Shown piece by piece: positions 50,595 to 58,647 of a DNA stretch of 64,000 nt. Source of the DNA: Nocardioides sp. Root1257 (lineage in GTDB: Bacteria; Actinomycetota; Actinomycetes; Propionibacteriales; Nocardioidaceae); the NCBI RefSeq assembly GCF_001425175.1, contig NZ_LMDV01000013.1, positions 112,218-176,217 on the forward strand, given 5' to 3'. Under the pieces are notes generated by a model. That model searched no databases. It was given only the letters and a program-made list of their open reading frames with translations, and had not been told where the DNA came from. Positions within the stretch are counted from its first letter, which is position 1. Every line of letters begins with the position of its first letter. Position numbers and translations under genes: made by a program.

Positions 50595-51026
50595 GTGGAG
50601 GGGACCGTCATCGCGCTGTACGTCGCGGCCGAGCACCACGCCGCGATGGAGCCGCGCGAGTCGATCCAGGTCGAGGCCGGCAGCGGGATCGTCGGCGACC
50701 GCTACCACGGCAGTCGGCACCGACACGTGACCGTGCAGTCGGCGGCCGACCTCGACGCCGCGGCGGCCGACCTGGGCGCGCCGGTCACCCCGCCGATGAC
50801 GAGGCGCAACGTCACCGTCGACGTACCGGTCCCGACCGAGCCCGGCGCCCGGATCGTCGTCGGCGAGGTCCTGCTGGAGGCGGTCCGGATCGCGGCGCCG
50901 TGCCGGATCATGGAGACCTCCATCGGGCCGGGCGGACGGGTCGCGCTGCGCCGTCGTGGAGGTACGGCGTTCCGGGCACTCTCGTCGGGGACGATCCGGG
51001 TCGGGGACCCGGTGCGCCCTGGCTAG
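50595..51026 (+). CDS. MOSC-domain protein
   Basis: 143 residues, a stand-alone MOSC domain: GTVIALYVAAEHHAAMEP, GIVGDRYHG, TRRNVTVDV and the conserved cysteine region RIAAPCRIME. MOSC proteins carry sulphur for molybdenum cofactor-dependent or thiosulphate chemistry. The GTG at 50595 is preferred because GGGGAGG is 9 bases upstream and the family starts with xGTV; an ATG 9 bases earlier abuts that site. Its TAG stop forms the first half of the mhuD -10 box. Confidence 0.88.
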   Translation: MEGTVIALYVAAEHHAAMEPRESIQVEAGSGIVGDRYHGSRHRHVTVQSAADLDAAAADLGAPVTPPMTRRNVTVDVPVPTEPGARIVVGEVLLEAVRIAAPCRIMETSIGPGGRVALRRRGGTAFRALSSGTIRVGDPVRPG

Positions 51027-51029
51027 GCT
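51024..51029 (+). promoter_or_regulatory. Leaderless -10 box of mhuD overlapping a stop codon
   Basis: TAGGCT lies 6 nt before the mhuD ATG. Its TAG is the stop codon of the MOSC gene. Same arrangement as at glnA2, panB and the gene at 25633. Confidence 0.6.
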
Positions 51030-51035
51030 CGTGGC

Positions 51036-51341
51036 ATGTCCGTCGTGAAGATCAACGCCATCTCCGTGCCCGCCGACGCGCACGAGGAGCTCGAGAAGCG
51101 CTTCGCCCACCGCGCGCACACGGTCGACGGCTCGCCCGGTTTCCTCGGCTTCCAGCTGCTCCGTCCGGTCAAGGGCGAGGACCGCTACTTCGTCGTCACG
51201 CACTGGGAGGACGAGGAGTCCTTCGCCGCCTGGCGCGACGGCGGCGCGGCCGCGGCCCACGCCGGGCAGCGCGCCAACCCCGTCGCGACCGGCGCCGAGC
51301 TGCTCGAGTTCGAGGTCGTGCTCGACGTCAAGGGTTCCTGA
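51036..51341 (+). CDS. mhuD: MhuD-type haem-degrading monooxygenase
   Basis: 101-residue ABM-fold protein very close to the M. tuberculosis enzyme, which cleaves haem to mycobilins and iron without carbon monoxide. The haem-pocket residues fall at the same positions: Asn7 (MSVVKINAI), Trp66 (FAAWRDG) and His75 (AAHAGQRANP), with FLGFQLLRPVKGEDRYFVVT as the conserved core. Probably releases host- or environment-derived haem iron. Leaderless promoter; a large hairpin lies just beyond its stop. Confidence 0.93.
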   Translation: MSVVKINAISVPADAHEELEKRFAHRAHTVDGSPGFLGFQLLRPVKGEDRYFVVTHWEDEESFAAWRDGGAAAAHAGQRANPVATGAELLEFEVVLDVKGS

Positions 51342-51347
51342 CGTGGC

Positions 51348-51418
51348 TTGGGGTAGTCCCTGACGATTTGGTCTCTGGGAGCGATCCCAAGGGGCCGAAA
51401 CGTCAGGGACTACCCCAA
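51348..51418. terminator. Bidirectional stem-loop between converging genes
   Basis: TTGGGGTAGTCCCTGACG at 51348-51365 and its exact complement at 51401-51418 form an 18-bp stem. The enclosed 35 bases can pair further (GGGA with TCCC, TTTGG with CCGAAA approximately). It lies 7 bases after mhuD and 5 before the acyl-CoA ligase stop, fitting termination of both genes. Confidence 0.7.
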
Positions 51419-51423
51419 CAGGC

Positions 51424-52992
<1,569 letters not shown>

Positions 52993-53020
52993 GTCGCCAC
53001 TGTAGCCAGCCGCCGCGGGG

Positions 53021-53047
53021 ATGAGAGTCCTCTCATGGCGCTCTCAT
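53021..53047. promoter_or_regulatory. CTCTCAT repeat cluster before the envelope two-component operon
   Basis: ATGAGAG-TC-CTCTCAT (53021-53036) is a perfect inverted repeat and a third CTCTCAT follows at 53041-53047, exactly 11 bases after the second. Direct repeats at one helical turn are typical OmpR-type regulator sites. A related pair lies before the other Asp/His-rich gene. Confidence 0.55.
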
Positions 53048-53080
53048 GGATGCCCCACGATCGGGGAGGATGGTCCTCAC

Positions 53081-53497
53081 ATGAAGACGGTCTGGAAGGT
53101 CCTGCTCGGGCTCGCCCTCGTCGTCCCGATGGGGGCGTACGTCGCGGGCTCGCTCGCCGCGTCCGCCTCGGACGACCCGACGCCCCGGCAGACGATCCAG
53201 ATCAACGAGACCGAGCACAGCCGCTCGGCCTCGCCGTCCCCCACCCCGACCCGCACGCCGCCGCCGACCTCGGAGCCGAGCGACACGGGTGAGGTCGAGG
53301 TCATCACGCCGCACTACGACGACTTCGACGACCACGACGACCGCGGCGACGACGACGGCGACGGCGACGACCACAGCGGCCACGGTGGCGGCGGTGACGA
53401 CGGCGGGGGCCACGGTGGCGACGACGGTGGCGGTGACGACCACAGCGGTCACGGCAGCGGCGACGACGGCGGGCACGGTGGCAGTGGCGAGGACTAG
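53081..53497 (+). CDS. Exported Asp/His/Gly-rich acidic protein
   Basis: 138 residues. Signal peptide or anchor at about 5-26 (VWKVLLGLALVVPMGAYVAG), a Pro/Ser/Thr-rich linker (PSPTPTRTPPPTSEPSD) and a final 60 residues made almost only of Asp, His, Gly and Ser in runs such as DDHSGHGGGGDDGGGH. The tail would be highly acidic and able to bind divalent metals (Ca, Zn, Ni or Cu). It precedes and slightly overlaps the kinase gene, and a second protein of the same style is encoded at 57042-57608. Possibly the sensed ligand-binding partner of the kinase. Confidence 0.8.
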   Translation: MKTVWKVLLGLALVVPMGAYVAGSLAASASDDPTPRQTIQINETEHSRSASPSPTPTRTPPPTSEPSDTGEVEVITPHYDDFDDHDDRGDDDGDGDDHSGHGGGGDDGGGHGGDDGGGDDHSGHGSGDDGGHGGSGED

Positions 53498-54902
53498 CGT
53501 CTCGGTCCGGGTCCGGATCACGGCCACCGTCGCACTGCTCGTGCTCGCGGGCCTGGTGGTCGCCGGGGTGGTCGTCGCGACGATCGAGTCCCGACGCGTC
53601 GACCAGCAGATCACCGCCGAGGTCGACCAGGAGTTCGCGGAGTTCTCCAAGCTCCAGGCGAAGGGCCTCAACCCGGCGACCGGCCGGCCCTTCGACAGCC
53701 CCCAGGCGATGGTCCGGCAGTTCATGGAGAGCAACGTCCCGGACGACAACGAGCTGCTCATCGGCTGGTGGGACGACGGCGTCCAGGCCCAGTCGCCGAA
53801 GTGGAACACGATCAGCAGGAGCGCCTGGTTCGCGGACGCCGTACGCCCCCTGCTGGCCGACAACGGGACCACCACGGTCGACTCCGAGTTCGGCGAGCTC
53901 CAGGTCTCCACCCAGAGCGTGACCCAGGGCGACCGGACCGGCGCCCTCGTGGTCGTCACCTTCCTCGACCGCTCGCGCGCGGGGCTGCACGAGACCATGC
54001 GCACCTACGCGATCGTGGCCGCGCTCGCGCTGCTGCTCGTCACGGCGATGGCCGCGTGGGTGTCGGGCCGGCTGCTCTCGCCGCTGCGCACGCTGCGCGA
54101 GACCGCCGACGAGATCTCCGAGAACGACCTCTCCCAGCGACTGCCGGTCACCGGCAACGACGACCTCACCGCGCTGACCCGGACGTTCAACGGCATGCTC
54201 GAGCGGCTGGAGGCGGCGTTCGTCGGCCAGCGCCAGTTCCTCGACGACGCCGGTCACGAGCTCAAGACGCCGCTGACCGTGCTGCGCGGGCACCTCGAGC
54301 TGCTCGACACCGGCAACCCCGACGACGTCGCGGAGACCCGGCTGCTGCTGCTCGACGAGATCGATCGGATGTCCCGCCTGGTCGGCGACCTGATCCTGCT
54401 CGCCAAGAGCGACCGGCCCGACTTCCTCCAGTCCTCGCCGGTGGACCTCGGCGGCCTGACCCTCGACCTGGTCGCGAAGGCGCGCGGGCTCGGCGATCGC
54501 GACTGGGTCCTGGACGACAGCGCCGACGTCAAGATCGTCGCCGACCAGCAGCGGCTCACCCAGGCGGTGCTGCAGCTCGCCGACAACGCGGTCAAGCACA
54601 CCCGGGACGGCGACACCGTCGCGATCGGCTCCTCGGCGACCGCGACCGAGGCCCGCCTGTGGGTCCGCGACACCGGGACCGGCGTACCGCCCGAGGACCG
54701 TGAGCTGATCTTTGAACGTTTCGGCCGCTCCGCCGTACCCCCTGGTGACGAGGGCTTCGGTCTGGGCCTCTCCATCGTCGGGGCCGTCGTGCGGGCGCAC
54801 GGCGGGACCGTGACGGTGGAGGACGCCGAGCCGCCGGGCGCCCGGTTCGTCGTGACCCTGCCCAGGACCAAGACGCTGGAGGACGAGTGGCCCGCATCCT
54901 GA
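53478..54902 (+). CDS. Sensor histidine kinase, HAMP type
   Basis: About 474 residues from GTG 53478 (GTG 53484 also possible). TM1 at about 14-34, an external domain of about 140 residues without recognised fold, TM2 at 176-196, a HAMP linker with RLLSPLRTLRETADEISEND, then the H-box DDAGHELKTPLTVL near 257 and a HATPase domain (QLADNAVKHT, DTGTGVP, GFGLGLSIV). It probably phosphorylates the next gene's regulator, whose start it overlaps by 16 bases. The acidic protein just upstream overlaps its start, suggesting that metal or envelope stress is the signal. Confidence 0.93.
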   Translation: MAVARTSVSVRVRITATVALLVLAGLVVAGVVVATIESRRVDQQITAEVDQEFAEFSKLQAKGLNPATGRPFDSPQAMVRQFMESNVPDDNELLIGWWDDGVQAQSPKWNTISRSAWFADAVRPLLADNGTTTVDSEFGELQVSTQSVTQGDRTGALVVVTFLDRSRAGLHETMRTYAIVAALALLLVTAMAAWVSGRLLSPLRTLRETADEISENDLSQRLPVTGNDDLTALTRTFNGMLERLEAAFVGQRQFLDDAGHELKTPLTVLRGHLELLDTGNPDDVAETRLLLLDEIDRMSRLVGDLILLAKSDRPDFLQSSPVDLGGLTLDLVAKARGLGDRDWVLDDSADVKIVADQQRLTQAVLQLADNAVKHTRDGDTVAIGSSATATEARLWVRDTGTGVPPEDRELIFERFGRSAVPPGDEGFGLGLSIVGAVVRAHGGTVTVEDAEPPGARFVVTLPRTKTLEDEWPAS

Positions 54903-55555
54903 TCGTCGAGGACGAGGAGCGCATCGCCGCGTTCGTGTCGAAGGGGCTGCGTGCCGACGGGCACGTCACCACCTGCGTGGGCGACGGCCGCCACGGCCTG
55001 GAGCACGCGCTGAGCGACGACTTCGACCTGATGGTGCTCGACATCGGGCTGCCCGGCATCGACGGCTTCGAGGTGCTCGACCGGCTCCGCTCGCAGGGCT
55101 CCCAGCTCCCGGTCATCGTGCTCACGGCCCGCGACTCCGTCGGCGACACCGTCTCGGCGCTCGAGGGCGGGGCCGACGACTACATGCCCAAGCCGTTCCG
55201 CTTCGCCGAGCTGCTCGCCCGGATCCGGCTCCGGCTGCGCCAGCACGGCGACGGCAGCCGGACGGCCGTCGATGTCATGGAGTCCGGCGGCGTGCGCCTC
55301 GACGTACGCAGCCGGCGCGCCGACGTCGCCGGGCGCGAGGTCGAGCTCTCCGCCCGCGAGTTCGCGCTCGCCGAGATGTTCATGGTCAACGCCGGCCAGG
55401 TGCTCTCCCGCGAGCAGCTCCTCGACCAGGTCTGGGGCATGGACTTCGACCCGGGCTCCAACGTGGTCGACGTGTACGTCGGCTACCTGCGCAAGAAGCT
55501 CGGACCCACCGCGATCGCGACGGTGCGAGGAATGGGCTACCGCTTCAACCGCTGA
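54887..55555 (+). CDS. OmpR/PhoB-family response regulator
   Basis: 222 residues: receiver with ILIVEDEERI, phospho-Asp in LMVLDIGLPGIDG, ILTARD and the Lys in DYMPKPFRF; then the winged helix with LSAREFALAEMFMVNAGQVLS and VVDVYVGYLRKKLG and a terminal TVRGMGYRFNR. Partner of the overlapping kinase. It is the best candidate to bind the 11-base-spaced CTCAT repeats in front of both Asp/His-rich genes (53021-53047 and 57671-57697). Confidence 0.95.
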   Translation: MARILIVEDEERIAAFVSKGLRADGHVTTCVGDGRHGLEHALSDDFDLMVLDIGLPGIDGFEVLDRLRSQGSQLPVIVLTARDSVGDTVSALEGGADDYMPKPFRFAELLARIRLRLRQHGDGSRTAVDVMESGGVRLDVRSRRADVAGREVELSAREFALAEMFMVNAGQVLSREQLLDQVWGMDFDPGSNVVDVYVGYLRKKLGPTAIATVRGMGYRFNR

Positions 55556-55631
55556 CGTCGGGCAGCGGTGAGCCAGCAACCGAAACCTGCCGCACGGCTC
55601 GCCGAAACGGTTGCCTGCTCACCGCCGACCC

Positions 55632-55692
55632 GCAACCAACGGTTGCATTTGGCGACAGCACGGTCTACGGTGATGTGCAACCAAACGTTGCA
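55632..55692 (+). promoter_or_regulatory. Promoter with two overlapping ArsR-type operators
   Basis: GCAACCAACGGTTGC (55632-55646) and TGCAACCAAACGTTGCA (55676-55692) are palindromes of the same type. The first overlaps a -35 box TTGCAT (55643-55648), which is 17 bases from -10 TACGGT (55666-55671), and the second covers the expected start. Isolated half sites GCAACCG and CGGTTGC lie at 55576-55582 and 55608-55614. Likely operators for the ArsR protein encoded at 56177. Confidence 0.65.
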
Positions 55693-55712
55693 CTACGGAA
55701 CCGGGAGATCCC

Positions 55713-56180
55713 ATGGAGTACGCAAGCATCGAGCGCGAGATCCACGTCCAGGCCTCGCCCGAGGTGGTGTTCGAGGTGGTCAGCCGCCCCGAGCACCTCA
55801 AGGAGTGGTGGCCCGACGACATCAGCCTCGACTCGTCGGCACCCGGCGCGACCGGTGAGCTGATCTGGGGCGACGACGCGAACCCGCGGGCCAACGTCGT
55901 CGCGATGACCGTCGTCGAGTCGGACCCGCCGCGCCGCTTCGCCTTCCGGTGGACGCACGCGATCGACGAGGAGGCCGAGGTCGGCAACTCGCTGCTCGTC
56001 GTCTTCGAGCTCACCCCGACCGACACCGGCACGTCGCTGCGGATGACCGAGACCGGCTTCCGCGAGATGGGCTGGGAGGCCGCGGTCCTCGAGGCGGCGT
56101 ACGTCGACCACGTGCAGGGCTGGGACCACTTCATCCCGCGGCTGCGCACGTACGCCGACCGCCTGGTCGCGAGCTCGTGA
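55713..56180 (+). CDS. SRPBCC/AHSA1-family protein
   Basis: 155-residue START/SRPBCC fold of the Activator of Hsp90 homologue type. Marks are the opening EYASIEREIHVQASPEVVFE, WWPDDISLDSS, PRRFAFRW and the final helix AAYVDHVQGWDHFIPRLRTY. Such proteins have a deep ligand pocket; the ligand is unknown. First gene of an operon with an ArsR repressor and a second SRPBCC gene, the arrangement common for inducible SRPBCC pairs. Overlaps the ArsR gene as GTGA. Confidence 0.9.
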   Translation: MEYASIEREIHVQASPEVVFEVVSRPEHLKEWWPDDISLDSSAPGATGELIWGDDANPRANVVAMTVVESDPPRRFAFRWTHAIDEEAEVGNSLLVVFELTPTDTGTSLRMTETGFREMGWEAAVLEAAYVDHVQGWDHFIPRLRTYADRLVASS

Positions 56181-56557
56181 CCCCCACCGTCGGTCCGGCG
56201 ATCGACGACGACCTCTGGTCGGCCGTCGGCGACCCGACCCGGCGCCGGATGCTCGACCTGCTGCTGAGCGGCGGCGCGGGCACCGCCACCTCCCTGAGCG
56301 AGCAGCTGCCGGTCACGCGGCAGGCCGTCGCCAAGCACCTCGGCGTGCTGGACCGGGTCGGCCTGGTGCACGCCACGCCGTACGGGCGGGAGAAGAGGTA
56401 CCACGTGGACGACGAGCAGTTCGCGCGCGCCGTCGCGCAGCTCTCCGCGGTCGGGGCGACCTGGGACGCCCGGCTGCAGCGCATCAAGCGGATCGCCGAG
56501 GCGATCGAACGCTCCCAGGACGACACCGACAACGAGAACGACAACGAGAAGAGGTAA
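56177..56557 (+). CDS. ArsR-family repressor
   Basis: 126 residues. Winged helix with DLWSAVGDPTRRRMLDLLLS, recognition helix PVTRQAVAKHLGVLDRVGLV and wing YGREKRYHVDD; no metal-binding cysteines. It lies between two SRPBCC genes, and members in this setting repress their own operon. The paired GCAACC palindromes at the promoter are the likely target. It ends with an unusual acidic Asn/Asp/Glu run (DDTDNENDNEK). GTGA overlap upstream, 4 bases before the next start. Confidence 0.93.
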   Translation: MTPTVGPAIDDDLWSAVGDPTRRRMLDLLLSGGAGTATSLSEQLPVTRQAVAKHLGVLDRVGLVHATPYGREKRYHVDDEQFARAVAQLSAVGATWDARLQRIKRIAEAIERSQDDTDNENDNEKR

Positions 56558-56561
56558 GGCA

Positions 56562-57005
56562 ATGGTCGACATCCTGCACCGCGTCGGCGTGGCGTCGAAG
56601 AGCCCCGAGGAGGTCTACGAGGCGCTCACCACCGTCGACGGGCTCGCCGGCTGGTGGACCGACCGGACGACGGGTGATCCCGACGTCGGCGGCACGCTGG
56701 AGTTCCGGTTCATCCCCGGCGGTTTCGACATGGAGGTGATCGAGCTGGAGCCCGCCAAGCGGGTGCACTGGCAGGTCGCCGACGGGCCGCCCGAGTGGGT
56801 CGGCACGCACGTCACCTTCGACCTGTCGGAGGTCGACGGCTACACGATCGTGCTCTTCAAGCACGAGGGCTGGGTTGAGCCCGGCGAGTTCATGCACCAC
56901 TGCAGCACCAAGTGGGCGTCGTACCTGCTCAGCCTCAAGCAGCTCGTCGAGACCGGCGAGGGCGCACCTGCCCCGCGCGACGTGATGATCAGCGACTGGC
57001 ACTGA
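56562..57005 (+). CDS. SRPBCC/AHSA1-family protein, second copy
   Basis: 147 residues, same fold as the gene at 55713 but only distantly alike. It has ILHRVGVASKSPEEVYEALT, GLAGWWTDRTTGDPDVGGTL, HWQVADGPPEWVGT and the closing CSTKWASYLLSLKQLVETG. AGGTAAGGC precedes the ATG. Third gene of the ArsR operon, which ends at the hairpin 57027-57056. Ligand unknown; heavy-metal resistance or solvent stress roles are only guesses. Confidence 0.9.
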   Translation: MVDILHRVGVASKSPEEVYEALTTVDGLAGWWTDRTTGDPDVGGTLEFRFIPGGFDMEVIELEPAKRVHWQVADGPPEWVGTHVTFDLSEVDGYTIVLFKHEGWVEPGEFMHHCSTKWASYLLSLKQLVETGEGAPAPRDVMISDWH

Positions 57006-57026
57006 GCGCCGCTCGCCGTTCCCGAA

Positions 57027-57056
57027 GGCTCGGACGGTGACTCAGTCGTCCGAGCC
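57027..57056. terminator. Hairpin between converging genes
   Basis: GGCTCGGACG (57027-57036) and CGTCCGAGCC (57047-57056) form a perfect 10-bp stem with a 10-base loop. The stop codon of the minus-strand Asp/His-rich gene lies in the loop, and the SRPBCC gene ends 22 bases upstream. Probably terminates the plus-strand operon. Confidence 0.6.
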
Positions 57057-57608
57057 GTGACCGCCGTGGTCCCCGTCGTCGCCACCGTGGTCGCCACCGT
57101 GGTCGTCGCCCTGGTCGTCGTCGCCGCCGTCACGACCGTGGCCGCTGTGGTCGCCGTCGTCGTCCCCGTCGTCGTGGTGGTCGGCGTGGTCCTCGCCGTG
57201 GTCCGAGCCGCGGTGGTCCCCGGCCCGGTGGTCGTCGTCGCGACCCTGGTCGTCGTCGCCCTGGTCGTCGCGGTCGCCGCCGTGGTCGTCACCGACGTCG
57301 TGGGCCGGCCCGTCGTCACCGTGGTCGTCGGCCACGTCGTGGTCCGGCCCGTCGTCGGCGCCGTGGCGGGCGTGGTGGCGGGCGCCCGGGTGGTCGTCAC
57401 CCGCGTCGTGGTCCGCGTCGTCGTCGGCGCCCGGCACGTCGGGCGAGGCCGAGGGCGACGCCGTCGGCGAGGTGCTGACGGTCGACGTCGGCGTGGTCGG
57501 GTCGTCGGCGCCGTGGTCGGCCAGGGCTGCTGATCCCTGCCAGGCGACCAGCGCGGCCGCGGCCAGTCCGGCTCCCGCGAGCAGAGGGGTCCTCGTGAGC
57601 TTGTTCAT
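57042..57608 (-). CDS. Secreted Asp/His-rich acidic protein
   Basis: 188 residues. A signal peptide (MNKLTRTPLLAGAGLAAAAL, cleavage near ALA-DH), a Ser/Thr/Pro linker (STVSTSPTASPSASPD), then about 130 residues dominated by Asp, His and Gly in DDHGDD-like repeats ending GGHGSDD. It shares this design with the 138-residue protein at 53081. Strong potential to bind many divalent cations in the envelope. GAGGAGA precedes the ATG. Upstream CTCAT repeats at 11-base spacing resemble those of the two-component operon. Confidence 0.8.
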   Translation of the reverse strand: MNKLTRTPLLAGAGLAAAALVAWQGSAALADHGADDPTTPTSTVSTSPTASPSASPDVPGADDDADHDAGDDHPGARHHARHGADDGPDHDVADDHGDDGPAHDVGDDHGGDRDDQGDDDQGRDDDHRAGDHRGSDHGEDHADHHDDGDDDGDHSGHGRDGGDDDQGDDHGGDHGGDDGDHGGHGSDD

Positions 57609-57670
57609 CGTGTCTCCTCGTCATCGTGGTTGCTACGACGACGACCCTCCCGGGCCGTGGTGAGGTGACG

Positions 57671-57697
57671 ATGAGCCCCCGATGAGGGAGCTCTCAC
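57671..57697. promoter_or_regulatory. CTCAT repeat pair upstream of the Asp/His-rich gene
   Basis: On the minus strand CTCATCGGGGGCTCAT (57671-57686) carries two CTCAT units starting 11 bases apart, followed by an inverted unit (CTCTCAC on plus, 57691-57697). Spacing and arrangement (two direct, one inverted) mirror 53021-53047 in front of the two-component operon. Confidence 0.5.
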
Positions 57698-57705
57698 ACA
57701 GCGAC

Positions 57706-58647
57706 TCAGCGCCGCCAGGCGGAGATCCGCCGCGTGGGGGCGTCGGCCTCCGGGGACTCGGTCTGCTCCCAGACCCGGCGCCACTGCGCCACCTGCGGCC
57801 CGGACGGGTCCGGTACGGCGCCGGCGGCGACCCGCTTGCGGGCCTCCCACCACGTGCTCCGGTCCTCGTCGAGCAGGGCGGCGACGGCGTCCTTGATCCG
57901 CGGCGCGAAGTCGCGCACGGACTCGTCGGCCCCGGCCACCAGCGGCTCACCGAAGCGGATCGTCAGCTGCCGGCGCCCCTTCGACGGCCATCCCTGGCCC
58001 CGGGGCATCGCGGCGAAGGTGCCGCGGTGCGCGACGGGGACCACCGGGACGCCGTACTCCTTCGCGAGGAACGCGGCACCCATCCGGAACTTGCCCATCC
58101 AGCCGTCCGTCGAGCGGGTGCCCTCCGGGAAGATCACCAGGCTCCAGCCGTCCGCGAGCACCTCGCCAGGGGTCGCGGCCATGGTGCCGCCGCGCCGGTC
58201 GATCGGGAAGGTGTTGAAGAACAGCGACGAGCCGACCGCCCGCCACCACGTGTCGAAGAAGTAGTCGGCCGCCGCGGCCACCGCCGTACGCCGGCGCCAC
58301 TCGTCCGGCAGCGACAGCAGGATCAGCGGAGTGTCGAGGTGCGAGGCGTGGTTGGCCACGAAGATGACCGGGCCCTCGACGCGGTCCAGGACGTCGAGGC
58401 CCTCGACGCGGGTCCGGCTCACCGAGCGGAAGAGCGGCTGCAGGCCGCCCTTCTGCGCCACCTCGCGCGCCGCGATCGCGGGCTTGCGGCGCGACCAGTC
58501 GCTCGGGAAGACCGTCGACTTCGCCGGCAGCACGAACTCCTCCGCCGACCGCGGCACCTGCGAGCGCCGGCCCCAGCGCCAGCCGCGCGCGACCTGCCGG
58601 ACGTCGTCGATGCCGCCCGTGACCAGACCCTTCGCGGGAGTGCTCAT
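57706..58647 (-). CDS. PlsC-like lysophospholipid/1-acylglycerol-3-phosphate acyltransferase
   Basis: 313 residues. The acyltransferase motif I NHASHLD near residue 97 supplies the catalytic His and Asp, and motif III FPEGTR near 174 binds the phosphate; VPVAHRGTF is motif IV. It moves an acyl chain from acyl-CoA or acyl-ACP to a glycerolipid. A hydrophilic extension of about 70 residues lies before motif I. The ATG overlaps the LarA-like stop as ATGA. Last gene of a five-gene coupled operon. Confidence 0.92.
   Translation of the reverse strand: MSTPAKGLVTGGIDDVRQVARGWRWGRRSQVPRSAEEFVLPAKSTVFPSDWSRRKPAIAAREVAQKGGLQPLFRSVSRTRVEGLDVLDRVEGPVIFVANHASHLDTPLILLSLPDEWRRRTAVAAAADYFFDTWWRAVGSSLFFNTFPIDRRGGTMAATPGEVLADGWSLVIFPEGTRSTDGWMGKFRMGAAFLAKEYGVPVVPVAHRGTFAAMPRGQGWPSKGRRQLTIRFGEPLVAGADESVRDFAPRIKDAVAALLDEDRSTWWEARKRVAAGAVPDPSGPQVAQWRRVWEQTESPEADAPTRRISAWRR

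Noticed and set aside
53289..53477. Thr-rich extension of the kinase reading frame
   Set aside because: It is the Asp/His-rich gene read in another frame; the kinase begins at its first membrane segment.
57057..57533. Val-rich plus-strand frame
   Set aside because: Complement of the Asp/His repeats of the 57042-57608 gene; no start signal.
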